Below, in pieces: positions 1 to 9,139 of a stretch of 64,000 nt of DNA. Source of the stretch: JAJCYL01 sp963664285. GTDB taxonomy: Bacteria; Bacteroidota; Bacteroidia; Cytophagales; Cyclobacteriaceae. The stretch covers positions 1 to 64,000 of the forward strand of contig CAXXNX010000010.1 of assembly GCA_963664285.2 (NCBI GenBank), read 5' to 3'. A program made the position numbers and the translations under genes. Within the stretch, counting starts at the first letter, position 1. Each line of letters starts with the position of its first letter. The notes beneath the pieces are model-generated. The model was not told the origin of the DNA. It worked only from the letters and a program-made list of their open reading frames with translations, and ran no database searches.

Positions 1-141
1 GATGAAACCTTCTGTAATACTTTTTTCTCCAATTTTAACAGCAAGGCGATCGCGATAAAGAACCGTATGATCCTTACCAATTACTTCCACAAGAAGTAAA
101 TGAAAGGTATTGGTGCCCATATCAATTACTGCTATTTTCAT
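1..141 (-). CDS. Ppx/GppA phosphatase family protein, N-terminal fragment
   Basis: The complement of the first 141 bases reads, from an ATG at 141, an uninterrupted 47-residue start beginning MKIAVIDMGTNTFHLLLVEV, then leaves the window. The DMGTNTFHLL stretch is the phosphate-1 loop of the ASKHA fold, as in exopolyphosphatase and guanosine pentaphosphate phosphatase, where the motif is usually D-G-S-N-S-x-x-L. The family cleaves polyphosphate or pppGpp in the cytoplasm. Only the N-terminus is visible, so Ppx and GppA cannot be told apart. It is divergent from the carboxylase gene that starts at 283, leaving 141 bp for both promoters. Confidence 0.8.
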   Translation of the reverse strand, partial: MKIAVIDMGTNTFHLLLVEVIGKDHTVLYRDRLAVKIGEKSITEGFI

Positions 142-245
142 TTATACTAATTCTAATTGAGGAAAATCCGCGCCAAGATAATCAATTCAAGTCGACAAAG
201 AAGAAGCATTAAACATGATGAATTATTATTTTAACTCACCTTGTC

Positions 246-253
246 TATCTTTG
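246..253 (+). promoter_or_regulatory. Candidate Bacteroidota -7 promoter box before the carboxylase gene
   Basis: TATCTTTG matches the Bacteroidota sigma-A -7 consensus TAnnTTTG exactly and lies 29 bases before the ATG at 283. No convincing -33 TTG is visible at the usual 17-23 base spacing, so this is a half-supported call. Confidence 0.35.
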
Positions 254-282
254 GCAGCCCGCAATTCATTATCCTTTAAAGC

Positions 283-1867
283 ATGCAGAAAAAAGCGTCA
301 ACTACTGGTAACCCTACTGATAAAAAAGCGTCGAAAATTAATGAACTGATTCTTAAGAATGAGGAAGCCTTATTAGGCGGAGGCCAAAAAAGAATTGACG
401 CTCAACATGCAAAAGGAAAACTAACTGCCCGTGAACGCGTTTCCATGCTTCTTGATGAAGGGAGTTTCCAAGAAATAGGAAAATTAGTCACACATCGTTC
501 CAAGGATTTCGGATTGGAAAAAGAACATTACCTAGGGGATGGAGTAGTAACCGGTTATGGTAACATCAACGGTCGTCTTACTTATGTATTCAGCCAGGAT
601 TTTACGGTATTTGGTGGCTCATTGTCAGAATCACATGCTGAAAAAGTGGTTAAAATAATGGAGTTGGCTATGAAAAATGGGGCACCGCTAATAGGTCTCA
701 ACGACTCTGGAGGAGCCAGGATACAGGAAGGAGTGGTGTCCCTGGCGGGATATGCAGATATTTTCTACCGTAATACGCTGGCGTCAGGGGTAGTCCCCCA
801 GATATCGGCCATCATGGGACCATGTGCAGGAGGAGCGGTGTACTCTCCTGCTATAACGGACTTCATCCTGATGGTAGAAAAAACATCTTATATGTTTGTA
901 ACCGGGCCAAACGTGGTAAAAACAGTAACCCATGAAGAAGTAACCAGTGAGGAATTAGGTGGTGCACAGACACATAGCTCAAAAAGTGGCGTAGCCCATT
1001 TTGCTTGTAGCAACGAAGTGCAATGTGTACAGATCATTCGTCGACTTATCAGTTACGTTCCCCAAAACTGTGAAGAAGATGCTCCCTTATATCCATACGA
1101 GCCAAAAGATGAAACCAGAGATGTCCTGGACGGCATTGTTCCGGACAATGCCAATCTGCCCTATGATATTAGGGATGTAATAGATGGTCTGGCCGATGAA
1201 GAAAGCTTCCTGGAAGTCCATCAAAATTTTGCCGATAATATTGTGGTGGGGTTTGCCAGGATCGCCGGCCGTTCTATTGGAATTGTTGCGAATCAGCCGG
1301 CAGTGTTGGCGGGAGTGCTTGATATCCATTCCAGTACTAAGGCAGCCAGATTTGTCAGGTTCTGCGATTCATTTAATGTTTCGTTGCTCGTACTAAGAAG
1401 ATGTGCCAGGATTCTTACCTTGGCACAGATCAGGAATGGAATGCAATTATCACAAATGGGGCAAAACTTCTTTACGCTTTCAGTGAAGCAACCGTTCCAC
1501 GGTAACCGTTATTACCCGTAAAGCCTATGGAGGCGCTTATGATGTAATGAACTCAAAACATATTGGGGCTGACATGAATTTTGCATGGCCTAATGCCGAA
1601 ATCGCCGTAATGGGCGCTAAAGGCGCTGCTGAGATAATTTTCAAAAGGGAGATCACAAGTGCCAAGGATCCGCAAAAGAAATTGGATGAGAAAGTAGAGG
1701 ACTACATAGCAAAATTCGCCAACCCTTACATTGCTGCCAGCCGTGGATATATTGATGAAGTCATTCTACCACACAATACCCGAAAGAAGTTGATCTCTGC
1801 GTTTAAGATGCTTGAAAATAAAGTGGAGACATTGCCAAAAAAGAAACACGGCAATATCCCTTTGTAA
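283..1867 (+). CDS. Acyl-CoA carboxylase carboxyltransferase (beta) subunit, PccB-like, frameshifted
   Basis: Transfers carboxyl from biotin to an acyl-CoA, most often propionyl-CoA in this family, in the cytoplasm. The reconstructed protein is about 525 residues, the normal length. NDSGGARIQEG (about residues 138-148) and GPCAGGAVYSPA (about 179-190) are the oxyanion and CoA-binding loops; the C-terminal half holds RKAYGGAYDVMNSKHIGAD and WPNAEIAVMGAKGAAEIIF. The reading frame is lost between about 1394 and 1505: three frames must be joined to read the expected EDVPGFLP, then GTDQEWN, then VTVITRKAYGG. The frames shift at about 1394, 1422 and 1500. Because all residues are preserved in the right order, indel errors in the sequence are more likely than a decayed gene. 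No biotin carboxylase or biotin carrier gene is adjacent. Confidence 0.88.
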
Positions 1868-2153
1868 TCAATTATTGAAAACAACGCATTGAATTCTATT
1901 GTTTCTATCCAAATGAACTTTAATTTTAAACCTGAGTTCGGGTTAAATCCCAACAAGAACCTACCAAACGTTACTCAAAAGGGCTTTTGGGAAGAGGAGT
2001 GCGCCGGAAAACCCGGTGAGGGTCCCTTAATCATGAGATTCTCACGGCTTTCAACACACGAATCCACCCTGAAGCCTCAGAATGACGGTTTTTGTTGTTT
2101 TGTTACTTCGACTCAGGTTTTAAGAATACATCAAAAATCAATCGTGATATTTA

Positions 2154-3225
2154 ATGGACAAAAAAAGTAAACAATTCCTGGAGACGTATCTAAACAACGC
2201 CTCTCCAACCGGCTTTGAAGCTTCCGGACAAAAAATCTGGCTGGATTATATTAAACCCTACACTGACGATTATTTTACCGACACCTATGGAACGGCAGTT
2301 GCTGTTGTCAATCCAAAAGCAGATTACAAAGTAGTGATTGAAGCTCATGCAGATGAAATTTCCTGGTTTGTGAACTACATTAAGGACGACGGATATATCT
2401 ATGTTCGCCGGAATGGTGGTTCCGATCATCAAATTGCTCCTTCAAAACGTGTAAATATTCATACCAAAAAAGGAATTGTTAAAGGTGTTTTCGGATGGCC
2501 GGCCATTCATGTCCGAAAACCAGGCGAGGAAAAAAACACCCACTCTTAAGAACATATTTTTAGATGTCGGGGCATCTTCGAAAAAAGATGTCCTGAAAAT
2601 GGGAATACACGTGGGGAGTGTAGTGACCTTCGAAGACGAGCTGATAGAGTTGAATAAGAAGTACCTGGTTGGCAGAGCTCTTGATAACAGGATTGGCGGT
2701 TTTATGATTGCAGAGGTAACACGAAGATTGAGTGAAAACAAGCAGAAACTGCCTTTCGGGCTTTATGTCGTTAACGCAGTACAGGAAGAGGTGGGATTAA
2801 GAGGAGCTCAAATGATCGCTGAACGCATCAAGCCTAACCTCGCGGTATGTACGGATGTTTGTCATGATACCCAGTCTCCTATGTACGAAAAAATTACAGA
2901 CGGTGATCAGCAGTCAGGTAAAGGCCCTGTATTAACCTACGGACCGGCTGTTCATAACAACTTACTGAATATGATCATCAAGGTTGCCGAAAATAAAAAG
3001 ATACCGTTTCAACGGGCCGCAGTCTCACGCTTCACAGGAACTGATACTGATGCATTTGCTTATTCCAATGAAGGTGTAGCTTCCGCTCTCATCTCTCTGC
3101 CCTTGAAATACATGCATACCACAGTTGAAATGACACACAAGGACGATGTAGATAATGTTATCAAACTTATATATGAGTTTGTTTCCGAGGTAAAAAGCGG
3201 TCAAGATTTTAGATACATCAAATAA
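2154..3225 (+). CDS. M42 family metallo-aminopeptidase, frameshifted
   Basis: Cytoplasmic di-metal aminopeptidase of the glutamyl aminopeptidase/endoglucanase-like M42 family, which trims peptides to amino acids. Visible signatures are the metal-binding EAHADE (His about residue 64, Asp 66), the catalytic Glu pair in NAVQEEVGLRGA, CTDVCHDTQSP, and the C-terminal FTGTDTDAFAYS and KYMHTTVEM blocks. The frame changes in an A-rich run near 2530, where KPGEEK should continue into KPTLKNIFLDVGASSK; joined, the protein is about 356 residues, normal for M42. The 286 bases before the gene hold no recognisable feature. The start is the ATG at 2154. Confidence 0.88.
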
Positions 3226-3428
3226 ATACGGCTAATGAATGGCCATTTCGATAAGGGGTTTCTTCGGCTACCATGGCTTTGTGTTTTCAGAAACCACTTT
3301 CGACCTGTGAGACACAGGCCAAGGCATGGAAAGCTAAGATTCTATCTCAATGGCATTAATTTGTTGATTACCAAAACTTATTGAATTTGATTTTCATTCG
3401 CATGGTTATCTTATTAAATTAGGCTACT

Positions 3429-4182
3429 ATGAGTAGGCCATTGCGAGAGAATATAAAGTTTCAGTACTTATTACTCTATCTCTCTCTTTACGTAGTTATT
3501 GAACTCTACGTTGGTACAATATTGGACTATTCGGAGCAAGCAACCCAAATAACCACATGGGTTGATTTTGGAATTTGCATGATCTTCCTCTATGACTTTT
3601 TCTCAGGTCTCTACTATGCGGAAAATAAATGGCATTTTGCAAAGACTCATTGGATTGATTTTGTTTCATCCATCCCCCTCGTAGGCTACCTCCGTGTAGG
3701 TAGAGTGGTTAAGATATTCAGAATATTAAGAGTACTTCGTTCGGCCAAATACCTCTTCCAATTCTTTAGCCGACAAAATGCTTTCGGCACCTTAAAAAGT
3801 CTTGGTATGGTTAGTGTCATGATCATATTTTTCTTCTCACTCAGTTTTTACCACCTGGAGTCTGCCTACAATCCTCGAATTTCCTCGTTTTCGGATGCGC
3901 TATGGTGGACAACTATCACGACAATCACCGTCGGATTCCTTCAGGATATCCCCCCCCCCCGTAACGGTGGAGGGCAAGTTTCTATCCGTAGTGTTGATCC
4001 TGTTGGGCATGATCATTTTTAGTACACTTATTGGCACCGTCACTGATTATTTCATTGAAGACGAGGACATCCAGGCGAATATTACTGATGTTGGCCAACG
4101 CGTTGATCAATTAGACACCAAAATGGATGAAATCAATCGAAAATTGGATGAGCTATTAAAGGAGAAGTCCAAAATTGGATAG
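3429..4182 (+). CDS. Voltage-gated-type ion channel (potassium channel family), frameshifted
   Basis: Inner-membrane ion channel protein of about 250 residues. Hydrophobic segments cover residues about 10-30, 40-65, 75-90 and 125-145, with an S4-like arginine-rich stretch GRVVKIFRILRVLRSAKY. A pore helix WWTTITTITVGF follows, then a last membrane helix VVLILLGMIIFSTLIGTVTD and a coiled-coil tail rich in Glu and Lys that could drive oligomerisation. A run of eleven C (3950-3960) breaks the frame directly after the pore. The filter reads TVGF-LQD instead of the usual TVGYGD or TVGFGD, which is odd but lies beside the damaged run. Family membership is clear; ion selectivity is not. Confidence 0.8.
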
Positions 4183-4975
4183 CATCATCATTGATCAGAT
4201 AGGCCGCAGGATTAAAGTGCCTAATAATCCCGAACGGATCATTTCGCTTGTGCCGTCACAGACCGAGCTTCTCTTTGATCTCGGGCTAGATGATAAGATA
4301 GTGGGAGTGACTAAGTTTTGTGTCCATCCTCTAAACAGCGTAAAAAAGAAAACTATTGTCGGAGGTACTAAAAATTTTCGACTTGATGTAATCAATCAGC
4401 TACGGCCTGATTTGATTATTGGAAATAAGGAAGAGAATTATTGGCAGGGAATTGATAAGTTATCAGAGAGCTATCCTGTCTGGATGAGTGACATTAACAA
4501 CCTGGAGGATGCCTATGACATGATAATCACTATTGGAGCCTTCACAGATAGCTTAAAGAAAGCCACTTCAATCGTGGGAGATATACGTCGATCAATTGCC
4601 AAAAATGTTGATTTCCAACAACTATCTATAGCATATATAATATGGAAAAATCCGATTATTGTTGCCGGAACGAATACTTTTATAAACTCAATAGCGATAG
4701 AACTTAATCTTAAAAATCTTATCTCGGAAAGTCGTTATCCGGAAATAGAAACTGATCAACTACGTAATCTCAATCCAGATGTGATACTTCTGCCATCAGA
4801 ACCTTATCCTTTCAAGGAGGAACACATTGCTGAGTTCAAAGAGATTTGTACCAATAGCAAAGTGGTGTTGATAGATGGCGAAATGTTTTCCTGGTATGGA
4901 AGTAGATTGCTTCTAGCAGGTGCTTATTTCAGAATATTGCAAAATGAAATATTAGAGCATTGTAAGTTCAAGTAA
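4175..4975 (+). CDS. Periplasmic-binding-protein-like metal/cobalamin receptor (BtuF-type)
   Basis: Helical-backbone metal receptor fold: an N-terminal DQIGRRIKVPNNPERIISLVPSQTE block, then GLDDKIVGVTKFC, then LRPDLIIGNKEEN, typical of BtuF-like substrate-binding proteins of cobalamin or iron-chelate ABC importers. The start is TTG at 4175, overlapping the end of the channel gene by 8 bases. No signal peptide is seen, which is unusual for a binding protein; a cytoplasmic relative is possible. No permease or ATPase gene is adjacent. The IS30 element at 4961 replaces the last codon: the gene now ends EH-CKFK-stop inside the element, whereas the sequence beyond the element (7154) would have given EH-L-stop. 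Confidence 0.78.
   Translation: MDSIIIDQIGRRIKVPNNPERIISLVPSQTELLFDLGLDDKIVGVTKFCVHPLNSVKKKTIVGGTKNFRLDVINQLRPDLIIGNKEENYWQGIDKLSESYPVWMSDINNLEDAYDMIITIGAFTDSLKKATSIVGDIRRSIAKNVDFQQLSIAYIIWKNPIIVAGTNTFINSIAIELNLKNLISESRYPEIETDQLRNLNPDVILLPSEPYPFKEEHIAEFKEICTNSKVVLIDGEMFSWYGSRLLLAGAYFRILQNEILEHCKFK
4958..4960 (+). repeat. 3-bp target duplication (CAT) of the split IS30 element, left
   Basis: CAT here and CAT at 7154-7156 flank the element, matching the 2-3 bp duplications of the IS30 family. Confidence 0.75.
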
Positions 4976-5443
4976 TAAGTGCAATTTTCCTTTGTAGCAC
5001 TTGCTTTGCGTTTAGGTAATTAAATTTTCTAACAGGGCGTTCATTGATTTTGTTTTCAACAACTTTGATTTGCTCCTCTGTAACAAATCTAATATCTGTT
5101 TTCTTAGGATAAAACCTTCTGATTACCCCAATCCTATTTTCAACTGTCCCTTTATCCTGACTAGTATAGGGACGAGTGAAATAGGCATCCACATCAAGGG
5201 ATTGAGCAATCAACTCATGTTTAGAAAATGCCATATCATTATCAAAAGTGAGTGTTTCCAGTTTGTGTTTATCCTGAGAGAGTTCCTCCACAATAGCTTC
5301 GGCCATTTGATCGGCATTTTTACTGTGCATCTTTCTGATTCTGGTAAAAAGACTTGCTCGGTCTGTCATCACCAACAAAGAGCCTTTGTGGTTTTTACCC
5401 ATCATTAAATCGACTTCTATATCTCCCAATCGTTCCCTTTTGT
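4968..5443 (-). pseudogene. IS30 transposase, C-terminal part (separated from its start)
   Basis: Encodes the C-terminal half of the IS30 transposase: ERLGDIEVDLMMGKNHKGS, which holds the first catalytic Asp, TFDNDMAF with the second, and RPYTSQDKGTVENRIG with the Glu. It is identical in sequence to the matching part of the intact copy at 43022-44026. The upstream half lies at 6519-7055 on the other side of the IS1595 copy, so no full transposase can be made. Confidence 0.92.
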
Positions 5444-6518
5444 GGCTAAGTTCTAAATAACACAGCAATTATTATTATCTTCGCTATATGATATCAAGTC
5501 AAGAGATCAAAAATTTATTTGCACAATTGCCGATAAGTTCCCAAACCGAATTGTTGGATGAGTTGCTCCAGGAGCAGGAATTACAAGGCAAAGTATTGAT
5601 TGCCGCTCAACAACAAATAGCAGAGAAAAGAAAGAAGAAACCCTGTCCAAATTGCACAAGCGAGAAGGTATATAAGAGGGGCAGACAAAAAGGTGTGCAG
5701 ATGTATCAGTGCAATGAATGTAAAAGATGGTACAGTGAAACAACAGGGACACCTTTGTATGACATCAAGCTTAAATCAAAATGGCAATCTTATCTGCGCT
5801 GCATGGAGCAGGGCATGCCGATAAAAAAGATAGCAAAACAAATCGGAATAAGCATCCAGACAAGCTTCGACTGGCGGCATAAGATATTGAGTTCACTAAA
5901 TGAGTTTGTTCCCGAACAGTTATCCTCGGAAGTAGAATGTGATGAATTGGAACTGGCACTTAACAACAAGGGCAGTCGAAATTTAGATAGGGCAGCAAGA
6001 AAGAGGGGAAACGATTTCATACGGAATATGAGAAAGGAAGAGGTCACAGTTGTCCAGGTAGTAACAGCGGTTGAACGCAAGGGGGAGAAGTACCTTAAAG
6101 CTGTTGCATCAAAACGGCTGAGCAAAGAAGAAATTTCAAAGGCATTGGATGGGAAGTTGGCCTACGGTGCAACCTTGATTACAGATAAGCACTCTTCTTA
6201 TAAGGCTTTTGCCAAAGACAACCCCTCCATAAAGCACAAAGCGCTATTGGCCAAAGATCATGTGGATAGAGATGATAAAACAATCCATCTGCAAAAAGTA
6301 AACAATGTTCACACTCAACTTAGGACATTCTTACGCCCATTCAATGGTGTCAGTTCCAAATATTTGCAAAACTACCTGAATTGGTATGCTTATGCTGACC
6401 GAATAAGAGAGAGTAAAACAACTTTGAAACAATGGTTTCTGACTATGCTATTAACGGATCAAGCCTATCATCTGTATGAGCTATTTAAACAAAATGCTGT
6501 TATAATTAGAACTTAGCT
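5444..6518 (+). mobile_element. IS1595-family element, copy 1 (inside IS30 copy A)
   Basis: A 1075-bp element with ends GGCTAAGTTCTAA and, inverted, AGCTAAGTTCTAA. It is flanked by exact 8-bp target duplications CCTTTTGT at 5436-5443 and 6519-6526. The intact IS30 copy shows the empty site. Length, 8-bp duplication and the transposase fold fit the IS1595 family. Two further copies of exactly the same length are at 36227 and 60941. Confidence 0.93.
5488..6516 (+). CDS. IS1595-family transposase, copy 1
   Basis: 342 residues, intact. The N-terminus carries a zinc ribbon (CPNC about residue 53 and CNEC about 75), followed by a helix-turn-helix-like segment KKIAKQIGISIQTSFDWRHK and an ISXO2-type catalytic domain with ECDEL and LITDKHSSYKAF acidic motifs and the C-terminal NGVSSKYLQNYLNWYAYADR signature. 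The third catalytic residue cannot be assigned with confidence by eye. It differs from the other two copies at two residues: Arg for Gly in MRKEEVT and Ser for Pro in DKHSSYK. Confidence 0.92.
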   Translation: MISSQEIKNLFAQLPISSQTELLDELLQEQELQGKVLIAAQQQIAEKRKKKPCPNCTSEKVYKRGRQKGVQMYQCNECKRWYSETTGTPLYDIKLKSKWQSYLRCMEQGMPIKKIAKQIGISIQTSFDWRHKILSSLNEFVPEQLSSEVECDELELALNNKGSRNLDRAARKRGNDFIRNMRKEEVTVVQVVTAVERKGEKYLKAVASKRLSKEEISKALDGKLAYGATLITDKHSSYKAFAKDNPSIKHKALLAKDHVDRDDKTIHLQKVNNVHTQLRTFLRPFNGVSSKYLQNYLNWYAYADRIRESKTTLKQWFLTMLLTDQAYHLYELFKQNAVIIRT

Positions 6519-7055
6519 CCTTTTGTTAATGATCTGGGGTCGCTGTTCAATTGATACCCTATTCGGGATAATACCTCTACGATCTTTTCTGTTTCCTCGT
6601 TTGCGCCTTCGTTTGCCATGTTTTAGATATGTGTATAGTTGTTTGTATTCTTGGTTCTCCTGGTGGTTGGTGTGCTTACATTCCCATATCCATTGGTAAA
6701 TCCATTCATGGCTAAGTGGACATTCTCTCGTTTTCTTTCCCTGATGGCTGATCAATTCAGGACTCCATCTATCTTCTTGGAGCCGGTTAACTATCCAGTC
6801 TTTCATGGGTTTGGTGAAAATCACTCTTTTTGGCTTTTCTTGATGACGAAGATTGGTCCTCCTTTGTGCATTTGCTGTTCGATAGACACCAGCTCCCCTA
6901 CCTCTTGAACCCACATTTCGCTTAAGCTCACGTGAGATCGTAGATGGGTGAAAATGAACGATACAGGCAATCTCCTTTTGAGTAGCTCCTGTTTTCAATA
7001 ATGCTTCAATTTGATACCTTTGATCAATACTGAGATGTGTGTAGTTTTTTGACAT
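6519..7055 (-). pseudogene. IS30 transposase, N-terminal part (truncated by IS1595)
   Basis: Starts MSKNYTHLSIDQRYQIEALL with the IS30 helix-turn-helix (TQKEIACIVHFHPSTISREL) and reads to the IS1595 insertion, after IEQRPQIINK. An upstream in-frame ATG at 7076 exists, but MSKNYTHLS is the usual family start. It differs from the intact copy at one residue noted here, His for Arg in KHTNHQENQ. The missing catalytic half is at 4968-5443. Confidence 0.92.
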
Positions 7056-7332
7056 TTTGCAATCCAAAGATTGCACTGCTCAGGCTTTTGAAGGATGAAA
7101 AAGCCCTTAAAAGCTTTTTCATCCTTCAATTGCACTTATTAGTTGATCTCAGCCATCTCTAGTGTGGTGATTGCTAAATATTAAATAGGCTGATTAATAT
7201 TCGTTGCATTTTTTTTCTTTATATAAAGCAAAAATTTAAAAGCATAGCTGTTACGGTTGAAAATTTTAACACCATAGAAAGGATAAAGGGCAGTGAAAAT
7301 AGTGTTAGCGGATTTAGTAATTACCAGCTAGG

Positions 7333-8166
7333 CTAAAACCAGAAATAAGCAACAGGCATGAAAAAAATACCATCGCCAAAATAGCGGTAGTGCAAACCAT
7401 TCTGTGCGAGGTTGTCTCTTCTAAAAAATAGTGTTCCTAAAATTCCCATCATAAATAAAAATACCAGTTGAAGTTTCACAAAATCGGGGTATTGTTTGTA
7501 TAAAACCAATCCCATCAATCCAAGAACGAAACAGCTTACAAGTAATAATTTTATCATTTTGCTGCTTTTCTGTTCGCCCCAAATAATAACAGTGGATTTC
7601 ATGCCATCTCGCTTATCATCTTCAATTTCAAATAAACCAAAAACCAATAGATTAATCCACGCCATAAGGCCAAGCTCTACCAACGACAATGTTAACTCCG
7701 GGGGTATCATGCCACCGCTCAGGCTGTAAGGACCAATGAAAACACCTAATACATACAATACTGCTATCAGTACTTCTTTTTGGAATGCTAAATTGAAAAA
7801 ACGGTTTGAAATGAAATAGACCGCTACCCCCAACACTACCGGGATACCATAAAAAACAGTCACTGGCGGTATCAAGGTTACCAGAAAAACTGTAGTTACC
7901 ATTACTATAGTAAAACAGATCAGGATAGGTCTATAAAAATGTTGATGGAAGTGATGTCTAAATGAAGAAGCCTGTCCTGATATTGACTTCGCATCCATTA
8001 AATGATCGGCTGTATAAATGATCCATACGGTTAGTACCAAAATCAAGAGAACTAAAACCGGAACTCTAAAACCTAAATATCTCCCTATTACGAGGCTTAA
8101 TATGCCAGCCCCTAGAGCTACATCAAGGCTTAACGCATTAATTATGTGATAAAATCGAAAAGACAT
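7333..8166 (-). CDS. UbiA-like polytopic membrane protein
   Basis: 277 residues with about eight hydrophobic segments. IIYTADHLMDAKS (about residues 49-61) resembles the first Asp-rich motif of UbiA prenyltransferases, and FEIEDDKRDGMKST (about 182-195) the second. These enzymes attach prenyl chains to aromatic or other acceptors in the inner membrane. The motifs are looser than in UbiA or MenA, so substrate and activity are open. It is the last gene of the leftward ATP synthase operon direction, 75 bases after atpG. Confidence 0.6.
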   Translation of the reverse strand: MSFRFYHIINALSLDVALGAGILSLVIGRYLGFRVPVLVLLILVLTVWIIYTADHLMDAKSISGQASSFRHHFHQHFYRPILICFTIVMVTTVFLVTLIPPVTVFYGIPVVLGVAVYFISNRFFNLAFQKEVLIAVLYVLGVFIGPYSLSGGMIPPELTLSLVELGLMAWINLLVFGLFEIEDDKRDGMKSTVIIWGEQKSSKMIKLLLVSCFVLGLMGLVLYKQYPDFVKLQLVFLFMMGILGTLFFRRDNLAQNGLHYRYFGDGIFFMPVAYFWF

Positions 8167-8241
8167 CTCTCCTTATTGTAGCCAATATATCGAGAGGCAT
8201 GTTCTTACACAATGCGGTGCTCAGGTTGATCCAGTTCTGTA

Positions 8242-9126
8242 TTAAGCATCTGCGCTTAGCGCTTCAGCTCCACCGACAATTTCAAGGATTTCTTTAGTAA
8301 TAGCAGCCTGCCGACTTCTGTTGTAGGTCAGTCTCAAATCCTTAAGAATTTCATCTGCGTTTTCAGTCGCCTGATCCATAGCAGTCATTCTTGCTCCTTG
8401 TTCGGCTGCATTAGATTCCAGAAGCGCTTTATAGAACTGTATTTTGAGAGACTTAGGTACAATTTCTTGCACTAAATATTTTTTAGATGGCTCAAAAATA
8501 AAATCTACTTCTGTATTTCCATCTTCTACCTCTTTTGGCGGAATAGGTAGGAACTGCTCAATTTGCAAAATCTGTTGAGCTACATTCTTGAATTCATTAT
8601 ACACAAGTTCAACCCTGTCAAATTCTCCCTTGTCGTACAACTCCATTACGTACCCGGCCGCTTTCTTTACATTATCAAAATCGAGTGTTGAAAATAGGTC
8701 ATAAAACTTTGAATCTACCTGATAATCGCGTTTGACGAAAAATTCGTACGCTTTTCGACCAATGGGAAAAATTGTTAGGTTTCCACTGTTTTTGTACGAT
8801 GCGTAGTTAGTATTGATCTGTCGCACTGTGGCCTTAAATATGTTGCTGTTAAAAGGGCCGCATAGACCTCGATCGGAAGTTACAACTACTATCATTAATC
8901 TATTGAGGCCGCGTTCAACACCATAACTTCCAATTAGTTCTGCCTCGACGCTTGAAGCTACGTTCTGTAGAATAGATGATAATCCTTTGGAGTATGGCCT
9001 CATTTGAATCATGCGATCCTGTGCTTTTCTCAACTTTGCCGCCGCCACCATTTTCATGGCTTTAGTGATCTGCTGTGTTGAAACTACGGACTTGATTCGG
9101 CCTCGTACCTCTTTTAGATTCGCCAT
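8242..9126 (-). CDS. atpG: ATP synthase F1 gamma subunit
   Basis: 294 residues, the central rotor shaft of F1. The N-terminal helix MANLKEVRGRIKSVVSTQQ with TKAMKMVAAAKLRKAQ and the C-terminal helix NRSRQAAITKEILEIVGGAEAL are the coiled-coil ends of gamma; SDRGLCGPFNSNI is a conserved Rossmann-like block. It follows atpA by 13 bases. Confidence 0.98.
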   Translation of the reverse strand: MANLKEVRGRIKSVVSTQQITKAMKMVAAAKLRKAQDRMIQMRPYSKGLSSILQNVASSVEAELIGSYGVERGLNRLMIVVVTSDRGLCGPFNSNIFKATVRQINTNYASYKNSGNLTIFPIGRKAYEFFVKRDYQVDSKFYDLFSTLDFDNVKKAAGYVMELYDKGEFDRVELVYNEFKNVAQQILQIEQFLPIPPKEVEDGNTEVDFIFEPSKKYLVQEIVPKSLKIQFYKALLESNAAEQGARMTAMDQATENADEILKDLRLTYNRSRQAAITKEILEIVGGAEALSADA

Positions 9127-9139
9127 TTAAGATTGTCCT

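Larger units (their letters stand above)
4961..7153 (-). mobile_element. IS30-family element, copy A, split by an IS1595-family element
   Basis: The element is 2193 bp here, and 1110 bp once the inserted IS1595 copy and one 8-bp duplication are removed, which equals the intact copy at 42924-44033. Its ends are TGTAAGTTCAAGTAATAAG and, on the other strand, GCTGAGATCAACTAATAAG, imperfect terminal inverted repeats of about 26 bp that share TAATAAGTGCAATT. It lies between CAT duplications. It has landed in the last codons of the binding-protein gene. Confidence 0.92.

Noticed and set aside
1380..1560. Programmed frameshift in the carboxylase gene
   Set aside because: Three separate shifts in different places, no slippery site or stimulatory structure, and the same damage in many unrelated neighbours; error is simpler.
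1889..2170. 93-residue open frame between the carboxylase and M42 genes
   Set aside because: No recognisable domain, overlaps the start of the M42 gene, and shows no coding-like pattern.
3300..3340. Small hairpin CCTGTG-AGA-CACAGG as a terminator or RNA gene
   Set aside because: Only a 6-bp stem with no T run and no tRNA-like layout.
5507..6125. Three antisense open frames inside IS1595, repeated in all three copies
   Set aside because: They lie opposite the transposase and repeat only because the element repeats; no start signals or family features.
5444..6518. IS1 family for the 1075-bp element
   Set aside because: The zinc ribbon, ISXO2-like core and 8-bp duplications fit IS1595; IS1 has a two-frame InsA/InsB layout and shorter length.
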